Shown here one piece after another: positions 16,717 through 25,416 of a stretch of DNA of 64,000 nt. The stretch covers positions 51,019-115,018 of the forward strand of contig JANRKD010000008.1 in NCBI GenBank assembly GCA_033763655.1, in the 5' to 3' direction. How positions within the stretch are numbered: position 1 is the first letter of the stretch; each line of letters begins with the position of its first letter. Both the position numbers and the translations under genes were made by a program. Under the pieces are notes generated by a model, which had not been told where the DNA came from, did no database searches, and saw only the letters and a program-made list of their open reading frames with translations. This DNA comes from QFOX01 sp033763655 (GTDB lineage: Bacteria > Pseudomonadota > Alphaproteobacteria > Rickettsiales > UBA3002).

Positions 16717-17978
16717 GCCTCGCTGCGCAGATGGAAACGATTGGCCACGCAGCGCGGGAAGCGGCGCGGCAGCTCGCACACACCGCCAGCGGCGATAAAA
16801 CCGCCGCGCTGGAGGCCGCCGCCAGCGCCATCCGCAACCACGCCGATTTGATTCTCGCCGCAAACGCGCAGGATATGGAAGCGGCGGGCGACCTCAGCCC
16901 GGCGCTGCGCGACCGCCTGTGGCTCAACGTCGCGCGTGTCGAAGCGATGGCGCGTGGTATTGAGCGCATTGCCGCATTGCCCGACCCGGTGGGGCGCGTG
17001 CTCGCCGCGTGGGACGTGGCGGAAAACGGCCTGCATTTCGAGAAAGTCTCGGTGCCGCTGGGCGTCATCGGCATCATTTATGAAGCGCGCCCCAACGTCA
17101 CCGCCGATGCGGTGGCCCTCGCCTTCAAGGCCGGCAACGCGGTGATTCTGCGCGGCGGCTCGGAAAGTTATCGCAGCAACGTCGCCATTCTTAACGCGCT
17201 GCATGCCGGGCTGAAATCGGCGGGCATTCCCCTCGACGTGGCGCAGTTGGTGCCCACCACCGACCGGGAGGCCGTCGCCCACCTGCTGACCATGCACGAC
17301 TTTATCGACGTGATTATCCCGCGCGGCGGCAAATCCCTCACCGAACGGGTGCGCGCCGAGGCCCGCGTACCGACCTTGCTGCATCTTGACGGCAACTGCC
17401 ATGTGTATGTCGATGCCCGCGCGGACGACGCCACCGCCCGCCGCGTGGTGATCAACGCCAAGCTGCGGCGCACCGGGGTCTGCGGCGCGCTTGAAACCCT
17501 GCTCATTCACAAAGATTGCCTGACCAGCCTCGCCCCGCTGCTGGTTTCCGACCTGCTGGAAAAAGGCTGCGAGCTGCGCGGCGATGCGGCCATCGGCGCG
17601 CTGGATGCACGCATTAAACCGGCGACGGCGGAGGATTGGACGACGGAATACCTCGCCCCCATCCTCGCCATTAAAACCGTGGACGACGTGGGTGCGGCCA
17701 TCGCCCATATCAACCGCTACGGCTCGCACCATACCGACGCCATCCTCACCGAAGACGCCGCCGCCGCGCAGCGTTTTTTGAACGAAGTCGATAGCGCGAT
17801 TGTGCTGGTCAATGCCAGCACCCAGTTTGCCGATGGCGGCGCGTTCGGGTTTGGCGCCGAGATCGGCATCGCCACCGGGCGACTGCATGCGCGCGGGCCG
17901 GTCGGCGCGCCGGAGCTGACCACCTACAAATATCAGGTCACCACCGCCACCCCATTTGGGGCCGTGCGTGCAGACTAA
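16713..17978 (+). CDS. proA: Glutamate-5-semialdehyde dehydrogenase (gamma-glutamyl phosphate reductase)
   Basis: ProA reduces gamma-glutamyl phosphate to glutamate semialdehyde with NADPH. The 421-residue protein shows VPLGVIGIIYEARPNVTAD, ILRGGSESYRSN, the PRGGKSL segment, and the catalytic cysteine in RRTGVCGALETLLIH. The C-terminal FGFGAEIGIATGRLHARGPV is the family signature. Start ATG 16713 overlaps the stop of the RDD gene. proB and proA are thus in one transcript with the membrane protein between them. Confidence 0.96.
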   Translation: MSLAAQMETIGHAAREAARQLAHTASGDKTAALEAAASAIRNHADLILAANAQDMEAAGDLSPALRDRLWLNVARVEAMARGIERIAALPDPVGRVLAAWDVAENGLHFEKVSVPLGVIGIIYEARPNVTADAVALAFKAGNAVILRGGSESYRSNVAILNALHAGLKSAGIPLDVAQLVPTTDREAVAHLLTMHDFIDVIIPRGGKSLTERVRAEARVPTLLHLDGNCHVYVDARADDATARRVVINAKLRRTGVCGALETLLIHKDCLTSLAPLLVSDLLEKGCELRGDAAIGALDARIKPATAEDWTTEYLAPILAIKTVDDVGAAIAHINRYGSHHTDAILTEDAAAAQRFLNEVDSAIVLVNASTQFADGGAFGFGAEIGIATGRLHARGPVGAPELTTYKYQVTTATPFGAVRAD

Positions 17979-18576
17979 ACGCCATATCGGGCTGCTGGGC
18001 GGCTCGTTCAACCCCGCCCATGCCGGTCATTTGCATATTTCGCTTGAGGCGATAAAACGCCTGCGGCTCGATGAAATCTGGTGGCTGGTCAGTCCACAGA
18101 ATCCACTCAAACAGGCGGGCGACCTTGCCGACTATGCCCTGCGGCTTAAAACGGCGCGCGGGGTGGCCCGCCATCCGCGCATCCGCGTGCTCGACCTCGA
18201 ACAGCAACGCGGCCTGCGCTATACGATCGACACCGTCCGCTACCTTACGGCGCACCACCCGCGCACGCGGTTTGTGTGGCTGATGGGGGCCGATAACCTC
18301 GCGGGCTTTCACCGCTGGCGGGCCTGGCGGGCCATCGCGCAGGCGCTGCCTATCGCCATCCTCGACCGCGCGCCTTATGGGCTGCGGGCGCTGCATGCGC
18401 GCTTTGCCACGCGCTTTGCCCGCACCCGCATCCACAGCCGCCACGCGGCGCTGCTACGCGGCCTGCCTACGCCCTGCTGGGCCTATCTCACCATTCCGCG
18501 CCACCCGCTCAGCGCCAGCCATTTGCGGAAAACGCTTGGAAAAAATGCTTTCTTCCGCCATACTGCGCAGGAGTAA
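17968..18576 (+). CDS. nadD: Nicotinate-nucleotide adenylyltransferase
   Basis: NadD joins nicotinate mononucleotide and ATP to form deamido-NAD. The protein of about 202 residues begins VQTKRHIGLLGGSFNPAHAG, containing the GSFNPxHxGH nucleotidyltransferase motif (GSFNPAHAGH), and has LMGADNLAGFHRW and the C-terminal SASHLRK version of the ISxT/S motif. GTG 17968 overlaps the proA stop by 11 bases; a TTG at 17956 would add four residues. nadD followed by rsfS and rlmH is a conserved order. Confidence 0.92.
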   Translation: MQTKRHIGLLGGSFNPAHAGHLHISLEAIKRLRLDEIWWLVSPQNPLKQAGDLADYALRLKTARGVARHPRIRVLDLEQQRGLRYTIDTVRYLTAHHPRTRFVWLMGADNLAGFHRWRAWRAIAQALPIAILDRAPYGLRALHARFATRFARTRIHSRHAALLRGLPTPCWAYLTIPRHPLSASHLRKTLGKNAFFRHTAQE

Positions 18577-18598
18577 ACCCCCCTAAGGAGTAACGGCT

Positions 18599-19150
18599 AT
18601 TCCACCGCGCGCGACTGCAAAAAAATCGGCACCTGCAAAAAAATCCGCCAAGGCCGTACCTGCTAAAAAACCCGTCGGCAAAAAAACAGCCGCAAAGCCT
18701 GCCGCAAAAACCCTCAAGGCCCCCGCCTCGGCAAAAGCGGCAAAAAAACCGGTGGCAGCCAAAAAACCTGCCAAGCCCGTTGCCGCCAGAAAAGTCGCCG
18801 CCACCCCGGCCCAGACCGCGACCGCTGCGCTATGCAAAAAAATCCACGCCGTGCTCGACACCAACAAGGCCGAGGATATCGTCACGCTGAACCTGCGCGA
18901 TAAATGCAGCTTCGCGGATTACATGATTGTCGCCAGTGGCCGCGCGCCGCGCCACGTTTCGGCCCTTGCCGATTACGTCGTCGAAATGCTTAAAAAGGCA
19001 GGCATCCCGCCGCTTTCAGTCGAGGGTAAGGAGAACGGCGACTGGGTGCTGATTGATGCGGGCGACATTGTCGTGCATATTTTCCGCCCCGAAGTGCGGC
19101 AGTTCTACAACATCGAAAAAATGTGGGCGCTGCCGGCAGCCACCTGCTAG
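18599..19150 (+). CDS. rsfS: Ribosomal silencing factor RsfS with Lys/Ala-rich N-terminal extension; probable ATT start
   Basis: RsfS binds L14 and blocks subunit joining in poor growth conditions. The core runs from about residue 75 (CKKIHAVLDTNKAEDIVTLN, DKCSFADYMIVASG, VEGKENGDWVLIDAGDIVVH, FYNIEKMW). The frame remains open upstream with strongly coding Ala/Lys/Pro codons back to a TAA at 18584-18586, with no ATG, GTG, TTG or CTG until GTG 18752. AAGGAG at 18585-18590 sits 8 bases ahead of ATT 18599, so ATT is the likely initiation codon, giving 183 residues. GTG 18752 (132 residues) has no comparable ribosome-binding site. The start is inferred; the gene identity is secure. Confidence 0.85.
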   Translation: MPPRATAKKSAPAKKSAKAVPAKKPVGKKTAAKPAAKTLKAPASAKAAKKPVAAKKPAKPVAARKVAATPAQTATAALCKKIHAVLDTNKAEDIVTLNLRDKCSFADYMIVASGRAPRHVSALADYVVEMLKKAGIPPLSVEGKENGDWVLIDAGDIVVHIFRPEVRQFYNIEKMWALPAATC

Positions 19151-19162
19151 GCACAGGGCGCC

Positions 19163-19627
19163 GTGCAAATTATTATCGCAGCGGTCGGCCGCGCCAGACA
19201 CAAACCCGAGGCCGAGCTGATTGCCCATTACCTCAAGCAGACACGCTGGGACATCCGCATCCATGAAATCGCCGATGCGCCCGCAAACCTCGCCACCGCC
19301 GCCCGCCGCGCACGCGAGGCCGAGGGAATCCTCAAACTGCTCACCCCCGCCCACCGCCTGTTCGCGATGGATGCGACCGGCCAATCCGTCAGCAGCGAGC
19401 AGTTCGCCCACCTCATCCGGAGCGCGCAACAGCAGGCGGTGAAGCGGGTCGTGTTCGCCATCGGCGGGCAGGACGGGCTCGACCCCGCGCTTCTTGCCCG
19501 GGCACAGCAGGTACTGGCCTTTGGCGCCGCGACCTGGCCGCACCAGTTGCTGCGCGCCATGCTGGCCGAACAGCTCTACCGCGCCTACACGATAACGATT
19601 GGCCACCCCTACCATACAGGGCATTAA
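19163..19627 (+). CDS. rlmH: 23S rRNA (pseudouridine1915-N3)-methyltransferase
   Basis: RlmH methylates pseudouridine 1915 in helix 69 of 23S rRNA. The 154-residue SPOUT protein has the usual length, with LFAMDATGQSVSSEQFA, VVFAIGGQDGLDPALL (the SAM knot) and the C-terminal HQLLRAMLAEQLYRAYTI. It begins with GTG 19163, 12 bases after the rsfS stop, and completes the nadD-rsfS-rlmH unit. Confidence 0.94.
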   Translation: MQIIIAAVGRARHKPEAELIAHYLKQTRWDIRIHEIADAPANLATAARRAREAEGILKLLTPAHRLFAMDATGQSVSSEQFAHLIRSAQQQAVKRVVFAIGGQDGLDPALLARAQQVLAFGAATWPHQLLRAMLAEQLYRAYTITIGHPYHTGH

Positions 19628-19649
19628 AGGATAACCGCCGACACAGGGA

Positions 19650-19735
19650 GTCGTCCCCTCTCCCGCCTGCGAGAGAGGGTCAGGGTGAGGGAAACGGCAA
19701 GGGAAGAGTCAAGTGGTAAAGAGTGTATAGTGAAA
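19650..19735 (-). repeat. Composite intergenic repeat, copy B (palindrome plus leader)
   Basis: On the minus strand this reads the same leader as copies A and C (GACTCTTCCCTTGCCG), then CCCTCACCCTGACCCTCTC followed by a palindrome GCAGGCGGGAGAGGGG. The palindrome resembles REP-like CCCTCTCCCGC repeats found in many proteobacterial genomes. No heptamer array is attached. It lies in the 259-base gap between rlmH and gpmI, and could form a stable hairpin in RNA. Confidence 0.6.
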
Positions 19736-19746
19736 CCGTAGGCCAC

Positions 19747-19803
19747 CACCCCTGCTACCCCACCTCCCTGCACCCCTGCTACCCCACCTCCCTGCACCCC
19801 TGC
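19747..19803. repeat. 24-bp direct tandem repeat, 2.4 copies
   Basis: Units at 19747-19770 and 19771-19794 are identical (CACCCCTGCTACCCCACC followed by TCCCTG), with a third partial unit to about 19803. The array is upstream of gpmI beside composite repeat copy B. No known protein-binding site is suggested by the unit. Confidence 0.8.
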
Positions 19804-19886
19804 GCAATATGTGCGCGATGCGGGTTTTTTGAGTGACCTTTGGCCGGGGATTCTTTAATTACCATTCCATTCACCGCTCACCACCC

Positions 19887-21440
19887 ATGGACATGAAAAA
19901 ACCGATACTCCTCTGTATCCTCGACGGCTGGGGCGAACGCACCGAACGCGACCACAACGCGATCGCGCAGGCGAATACCCCGCATTGGGACGCGCTGTGC
20001 GCCACCTATCCCCATGCCTCCCTTCATGCCAGCGCGCAGGATGTCGGCCTGCCCGCCGGGCAGATGGGCAATTCCGAAGTCGGGCATATGAATATCGGCG
20101 CGGGCCGCATCGTGATGCAGGATCTGCCGCGCATCGACGCCGCCATCGCCGACGGCGCGCTGGCGCGCAATGCCGCGCTCACCACCTATCTTGACGCGCT
20201 GCGCCGCACAGGCGGCACCTGCCACCTCATGGGCCTGCTGTCCGATGGCGGCGTGCATGCGCATCTTTCCCATATGGCAGCGTTGGCGAACCTCGCCGCC
20301 GCCGCCGGCATTCCCGTTGCCGTCCACGCCTTCCTCGACGGGCGGGACACTGCGCCCAGAAGCGCCCTTGCCTACCTGCAGCAATTTGAGGCGGCGACAC
20401 GGGCGCATCCCTCCATTCGCCTCGCCACCGTCAGTGGCCGCTACTACGCGATGGACCGCGACACCCGCTGGGAGCGCGTGCGTTTAGCCTACGACGCGGT
20501 GCTTGGGGACGGGGCGGATACACCGCGTGCGAACAGCGCGGCCACGGCGGTTGAGGCGGCCTATGCGCAGGGCCTGAACGACGAGTTTATCCTGCCCACC
20601 GTGATGGACGATTACCACGGCATGCAAGAGGGCGACGGGTTGCTGATGGCCAATTTCCGCGCCGACCGCGTGCGGCAATGGCTGGCGGCGTGGCTTGACC
20701 CCGATTTCACCGGCTTCGCGCGGCCCCGCACCCTGCGCTTTGCCGCCACACTGGGCATGGTCGAATACAGCGACACCCTCGCCCCGTTCATCCCCGCGCT
20801 CTTTCCACCGCAGACGCTTGATAACCATCTCGGGGCATGGGTCGCCGCCCATGGGCTTACGCAACTGCGCATCGCCGAAACCGAGAAATACGCCCATGTC
20901 ACCTTCTTCTTTAATGGCGGGCGCGAGGAACCCTATGCGGGCGAGCGGCGCATCCTCATCCCTTCGCCCAAAGTCGCCACCTATGATTTGCAGCCCGAAA
21001 TGGCCGCGTCGGAAGTGACCGATGCGCTGGTAGCCGCCATCGAAAGCGGCGATTATAACCTGCTCGTCGTCAATTACGCCAACACCGACATGGTCGGCCA
21101 TTCGGGCGACCTTACCGCCGCGATTAAAGCTGTCGAGGCGGTGGATGCCTGCCTTGGCCGCCTGCACGCCGCCATCCTTAAAGCAGGCGGCGCGATGCTG
21201 GTCACCGCCGACCATGGCAACGCCGAATGCCTGCACGACCCGGATTCGGGGCAGGCCCATACCGCGCACACGCTGAACCCGGTGCCGTGCCTCATCGTCG
21301 GCGCGGCCTATCAACCCCTTGCGAAAAATCTCGGGACGGGCATCCTTGCTGACATCGCCCCGACCCTCTGCGCCATGATGCACCTCGCCCCGCCGCCGGA
21401 AATGACCGGCCGCAACCTGCTTGCCCATGCGCACGCTTAG
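19887..21440 (+). CDS. gpmI: 2,3-bisphosphoglycerate-independent phosphoglycerate mutase
   Basis: GpmI interconverts 2- and 3-phosphoglycerate using two manganese ions. The 517-residue protein has ILCILDGWG near the N-terminus, the phosphoserine motif QMGNSEVGHMNIGAGR (near residue 65), HAFLDGRDTAPRSAL, and the C-terminal metal sites NYANTDMVGHSGD and VTADHGNAE. ATG 19887 or 19893 (MKKPILLC) is the start; the upstream frame has no similarity. Its end overlaps the next gene by 14 bases, so it heads the gpmI-envC-ctpA-deacetylase-rppH cluster. Confidence 0.96.
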   Translation: MDMKKPILLCILDGWGERTERDHNAIAQANTPHWDALCATYPHASLHASAQDVGLPAGQMGNSEVGHMNIGAGRIVMQDLPRIDAAIADGALARNAALTTYLDALRRTGGTCHLMGLLSDGGVHAHLSHMAALANLAAAAGIPVAVHAFLDGRDTAPRSALAYLQQFEAATRAHPSIRLATVSGRYYAMDRDTRWERVRLAYDAVLGDGADTPRANSAATAVEAAYAQGLNDEFILPTVMDDYHGMQEGDGLLMANFRADRVRQWLAAWLDPDFTGFARPRTLRFAATLGMVEYSDTLAPFIPALFPPQTLDNHLGAWVAAHGLTQLRIAETEKYAHVTFFFNGGREEPYAGERRILIPSPKVATYDLQPEMAASEVTDALVAAIESGDYNLLVVNYANTDMVGHSGDLTAAIKAVEAVDACLGRLHAAILKAGGAMLVTADHGNAECLHDPDSGQAHTAHTLNPVPCLIVGAAYQPLAKNLGTGILADIAPTLCAMMHLAPPPEMTGRNLLAHAHA

Positions 21441-22575
21441 CCTCTTTTTCTGCTGCCTCCTGCTAGCCGGTGGCGCGGGGGCTGCTGCGCCGAAACAGCA
21501 ACTCACCACCGCGCTTGAGAACCTTGCCAGAAGCAAGGAAACCGAGGCCGAACTGAAGCAGCGCCTTGCCGAAAGCGAGCGGGATATGGAGAAAATCCGC
21601 ACCCGCGCTTCGGCCATCGGCGAGCGGCTGCAACTCAGCGAACGCCGCGTTACCTCGCAGGAAGCGGCGCTGGCCAGCGTCAATGCGCAGATTGTCCGCA
21701 AGCGCGAAGAGTTCGAGGCCCGCAAGGACGATTACGGCAAAACAGTCATCAGCCTGCTGCGCCTGCAACGCCTGCCGCCGACGGCGGTTTTTTCGGCAGG
21801 CCGTGAAACGCAGACCCTCATGCAAACGGCCAGCGTGCTTGAGAAAACCAACCGCGCCGTCGCCCGTAAAGCAGCGCAACTGCGGGCGGATATTGCCCAA
21901 CTGCACCGGTTGCAGAGCACCGCCGAACGGCGCGATGCCAGCACCCGCGCCGAAAAGGAAATCCTGCGCGCCGAGCAGCACGACCTCGCGCGCGAGCTGG
22001 TGGCGCGGCAGAAACTGCAGGCCCGCCTCAATGCCGACCACGCCCGCGCCGAGGAGGACGTCGCCCGCCTGTCGCGCGAATCGCAATCCCTGCAGGAGCT
22101 GCTGCATAGGCTGGAGGCGAGCGAACAGGCGCAACGAAGCCGCGCCCAGCCCTCCAAAGCCACCGCCCGCCTGCGCAATTTCGACGGCAAAAAAGGCAGT
22201 GCCCGCGCACCCGTCGCCGGCGACATTCTTCACCGTTTCGGCGACACGCAGAAAGCCAACGGCACCTACCGCGGCATGGTGTTCAAAGCCCGCGCGGGGG
22301 CGACCGTCGTTGCGCCTTACGATGGCAGCGTTGTCTTCACCGGCCCCTTCCGCGATTACGGCAACATGGTGCTGATTAAACATAAGAACGGCTATATTTC
22401 GCTGATTGCAGGCCTCGGGAAAGTGCAGGTGGCGCTGAGCCAGGCCACCCGGCGCGGCGAGCCGATCGGCACCATGCCCGAAAGCGGCCCTGCCGAGGCC
22501 TATGTCGAATTGCGCGACGCGGGCGCCAAGCCTATTGACCCTGCCGACTGGTTCGCTAATGTCGTGGGCAGATAG
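21427..22575 (+). CDS. EnvC-like murein hydrolase activator (coiled coil plus degenerate LytM domain)
   Basis: A 382-residue periplasmic protein. Signal peptide at residues 1-20 (SLFFCCLLLAGGAGA), long coiled coil at about 25-110 and 140-240, then an M23/LytM-like domain from about 260. In that domain the zinc ligands are not conserved: where active enzymes have HxGxD the sequence reads YRGMVFKA, and the C-terminal HxH is replaced in SLIAGLGKVQV. As in EnvC, it should therefore activate amidases for septal peptidoglycan splitting rather than cut itself. ATG 21427 lies inside the gpmI end; ctpA follows 44 bases downstream. Confidence 0.85.
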   Translation: MRTLSLFFCCLLLAGGAGAAAPKQQLTTALENLARSKETEAELKQRLAESERDMEKIRTRASAIGERLQLSERRVTSQEAALASVNAQIVRKREEFEARKDDYGKTVISLLRLQRLPPTAVFSAGRETQTLMQTASVLEKTNRAVARKAAQLRADIAQLHRLQSTAERRDASTRAEKEILRAEQHDLARELVARQKLQARLNADHARAEEDVARLSRESQSLQELLHRLEASEQAQRSRAQPSKATARLRNFDGKKGSARAPVAGDILHRFGDTQKANGTYRGMVFKARAGATVVAPYDGSVVFTGPFRDYGNMVLIKHKNGYISLIAGLGKVQVALSQATRRGEPIGTMPESGPAEAYVELRDAGAKPIDPADWFANVVGR

Positions 22576-22619
22576 GCGCTATCGGCGTCGGCCCACCTTT
22601 TACTCCCTGCAGGATTTTC

Positions 22620-24005
22620 ATGCGCCACCTTTCCCGTTTTCTTGCTGCGTTGCTGGTCACCACATCGCTCGCCCATGCGGCCGCTCCTGCCAAAGCCAAC
22701 GAAAGCTCGACCTACGACCTGCTCAACCTCTTCGGCGAGGTGTTCGACCGCGTGCGCAGCGATTATGTCGAGCCGGTGGCCGACGACAAGCTGATCGAAT
22801 CGGCGCTGAACGGCATGCTGACCTCGCTCGACCCGCACAGCAACTACCTCAACGAAAAAAGCTTCGCCGACATGCGCATCCAGACCAAGGGCGAGTTCGG
22901 CGGGCTGGGCATCGAGGTGACGATGGAAAACGGCCTCGTCAAAGTCGTCTCGCCGATTGATGACACCCCCGCCGCCAAAGCGGGCATGAAACCGGGCGAT
23001 TATATCAGCGAAATCGACGGCGTCGCCGTCATGGGCCTGACCCTGCAGGACGCGGTCGAGAAAATGCGCGGCACAATCGGCAGCATCGTTAAAATCACCG
23101 TCCTGCGCGAAGGGCTGAAAGAGCCGCTCAACATCACCATCCGGCGCGATCTCATCAAAATCCAGTCGGTGCGCTCGCGCAGCGAGGATGACGTCGCTTA
23201 CCTGCGCATCACCTCCTTCTCGGAAAATACGGCCGAGGCGATGAAAGCCGCCTTCGAGAAAGAGAAAAAATCCATCGGGCCGAAGCTTAAAGGCATCGTG
23301 CTGGATCTGCGCAACAACCCCGGCGGACTGCTCGACCAGGCGATCGAAGTTTCGGATGCCTTCCTCGACCATGGCGAGATTGTCTCGACCCGCTCGCGCA
23401 AATCCGAGGATTCGCGCCGTTACAGCGCCAAGCCGGGTGATATCGCGGGCAACCTGCCGATGGTGGTGCTCATCAACGAAGGGTCGGCCTCGGCGTCGGA
23501 AATCGTCGCGGGGGCGCTCAAGGACCATAAACGCGCGGTCATTCTGGGCATCAAATCCTTCGGCAAAGGCTCGGTACAGACCGTCATCCCAATCGATGGC
23601 CACGGCGCCATCCGCCTGACCACGGCGCGCTATTACACCCCATCGGGCGTGTCGATTCAGGCGAAAGGCATCGCGCCGGATATCGTCGTTGCCCAGGCAA
23701 AACTCGAACCGCTGAAGGCGAATGCGAATTTCTCGGAAGAAAACCTGCCCGGCCACCTTGTCAACGATCAGGGCAAGGAGGAAAACGACGCGCCCGCCCT
23801 GCCGGTCGACACCAAGAAAGACACAAAAAAGGACGATAAAAAAGACGGTAAAAAAGACACCGCCACTGACTATCAGCTCAGCCGTGGGCTCGACCTGATC
23901 CGGGCGCTGGCCATCTATCAGAAAATCGGCGGCGCGGCTCCGGCCGGTGTGGGCGATGCGCCCGTCCCGGCGGCAACGCCCACCGCCCCCAGCAACAAAA
24001 AGTGA
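22620..24005 (+). CDS. ctpA: S41 family C-terminal processing peptidase
   Basis: A periplasmic serine protease that trims C-termini of envelope proteins. The 461-residue precursor has a signal peptide (residues 1-21, ending AHA), an N-terminal helical part, a PDZ domain at about 95-170 (EFGGLGIEVTMENGLVKV), and the S41 core with the catalytic serine in NEGSASASEIVAGAL and lysine in SFGKGSVQTVIPI. The C-terminal 90 residues are charged, with a KKDTKKDDKKDGKKD tract. It is in the conserved envC-ctpA-deacetylase order, suggesting joint work on cell-wall remodelling. Confidence 0.94.
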   Translation: MRHLSRFLAALLVTTSLAHAAAPAKANESSTYDLLNLFGEVFDRVRSDYVEPVADDKLIESALNGMLTSLDPHSNYLNEKSFADMRIQTKGEFGGLGIEVTMENGLVKVVSPIDDTPAAKAGMKPGDYISEIDGVAVMGLTLQDAVEKMRGTIGSIVKITVLREGLKEPLNITIRRDLIKIQSVRSRSEDDVAYLRITSFSENTAEAMKAAFEKEKKSIGPKLKGIVLDLRNNPGGLLDQAIEVSDAFLDHGEIVSTRSRKSEDSRRYSAKPGDIAGNLPMVVLINEGSASASEIVAGALKDHKRAVILGIKSFGKGSVQTVIPIDGHGAIRLTTARYYTPSGVSIQAKGIAPDIVVAQAKLEPLKANANFSEENLPGHLVNDQGKEENDAPALPVDTKKDTKKDDKKDGKKDTATDYQLSRGLDLIRALAIYQKIGGAAPAGVGDAPVPAATPTAPSNKK

Positions 24006-24012
24006 GGGAGGC

Positions 24013-25416
24013 ATGGCGGGTAGTCGGAAACTTCGCTTACCCCGCCTGCACGGGCTGGTACTGTGGGTGCCGGTCACGGCGCTGCTGGCGCTGGGCATAC
24101 TGACGACGCTGCGCGACCTTTCCCACCTGCCGCTTTCCGAATCCATCTACGCCAACACGCACCGCCAGCGTTTTGTCATTAACGCCGCCACCGGTACGGT
24201 CTCGCTGGGCGACACCGGCAGCGACTCCAGCGAAACCGCCGACATTCCGGCGTTCGACGTCAGCGCGGCTGAACCGGCAACGCCCCCCGCCGCACCCGAT
24301 GAACCCGTCACTGCCATGGAAACTGCGGCACCTCCCGCCGCGGCGCCGGACGACGAAACCCCCGCCCCACCGGCCACCGCCCTGCCCGCCGGAGCGCCCA
24401 CCTTACGCACCACCCCGCTGGCGACCACCCTGCCGGCGACCGCCCGCAGCAAAGAAAGCCTGGTCAGCGCGCCTGCACCCGAAATTACCGAAACGGTGGC
24501 GGGCCTCAGCATCCCCAAACGCGGCGACCGGGACGTCACCCCCGCCGTGCTCTACGCCCGCCCGTTCACGCGCCGCGCCGAACAGATTCTCCTCAGCTTT
24601 GTGGTCATTGATGCGGGGCTCGACCCGCAGACCATTCCCCTCATGATGGCGCTGCCTCCGGCGGTCACCGTCGCTTATTCGCCCTACGCCCGCGCGGAAA
24701 CCCGCCACAGCGAAACCCTGCGCATCGCCGGCCACGAAGTATGGACAATGCTGCCGCTGATGGGCGACCGCTACCCGAGCGACGACCCGGGGCCGATGGG
24801 TATTATCGGCCACATGCCGCCCGAGGAGATTCTCCGCCGCCTCCATCAGGTGATGGCGGCGGTGCCCGGCAGTGTCGGGCTTGTTCTGCCCCCGGACGAA
24901 ACCGTGAGCCTTAAGAAGGAAACCTTCGCGCCGGTACTGGGCGAAGTCAGCGCGCGGGGGATGCGGCTGTTTTCCACCCACCCGACCCGCAGCATCGCAC
25001 AGATTACACCCAATGCGGGGCTGGCGGAAACCCTGCGCCGCGCCGACCTGATTCTCGACCCTGCGCCGGATGAATCGCAGATTCGCAGCAAACTGGCGGG
25101 GATACAGGCCGCCGCCAAGGAAAAAGGCGAATATATCGTGGTGCTGTCCGCGCGGCCGCAAAGTCTGCAATTGCTGGGTGAATGGCTGAAGGCGGCCCCG
25201 CTTACCGAACCGTTCACCCTCGCCCCGCTCTCGGCACTCTACCTGCCGAAGGAGGCGCCGGTGGTCAAAGCGGCTGAAAGCGGCGGCCATGGCGGTGGGG
25301 GTGAGGCCAAAAAAGAAGAAAAACCTCAAGAGAAAAAGAAAAAACCGCTGCTGCAGGACCAATACAAACAACCAGCCGAGGGTGAGAAAAAACCTGCCCA
25401 TGGCAGCGGCCACTAA
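24013..25416 (+). CDS. Divergent polysaccharide deacetylase family protein (YibQ-like)
   Basis: A 467-residue protein with one N-terminal membrane anchor (residues 13-35, LVLWVPVTALLALGIL), a Pro/Ala-rich linker (about 75-165), then the Polysacc_deac_2 domain (about 190-415), recognisable by LLSFVVIDAGLDPQTIP, VTVAYSPYA, EVWTMLPLMGDRYP and STHPTRSIA. The family is inferred to act on periplasmic carbohydrate, but no activity is established for most members. The C-terminus is Lys/Glu-rich (KKEEKPQEKKKKP). It starts 7 bases after ctpA and ends in TAATG with rppH. Confidence 0.82.
   Translation: MAGSRKLRLPRLHGLVLWVPVTALLALGILTTLRDLSHLPLSESIYANTHRQRFVINAATGTVSLGDTGSDSSETADIPAFDVSAAEPATPPAAPDEPVTAMETAAPPAAAPDDETPAPPATALPAGAPTLRTTPLATTLPATARSKESLVSAPAPEITETVAGLSIPKRGDRDVTPAVLYARPFTRRAEQILLSFVVIDAGLDPQTIPLMMALPPAVTVAYSPYARAETRHSETLRIAGHEVWTMLPLMGDRYPSDDPGPMGIIGHMPPEEILRRLHQVMAAVPGSVGLVLPPDETVSLKKETFAPVLGEVSARGMRLFSTHPTRSIAQITPNAGLAETLRRADLILDPAPDESQIRSKLAGIQAAAKEKGEYIVVLSARPQSLQLLGEWLKAAPLTEPFTLAPLSALYLPKEAPVVKAAESGGHGGGGEAKKEEKPQEKKKKPLLQDQYKQPAEGEKKPAHGSGH

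Noticed and set aside
16563..18011. 482-codon minus-strand frame opposite proA
   Set aside because: Antisense shadow of proA; G/A/R-rich composition typical of third-position GC effects.
19654..19690. Palindrome of copy B as rlmH terminator
   Set aside because: It has no T-run on either strand and recurs in another intergenic context at 61.48 kb, so a repeat is the better description, though it might still affect transcription.
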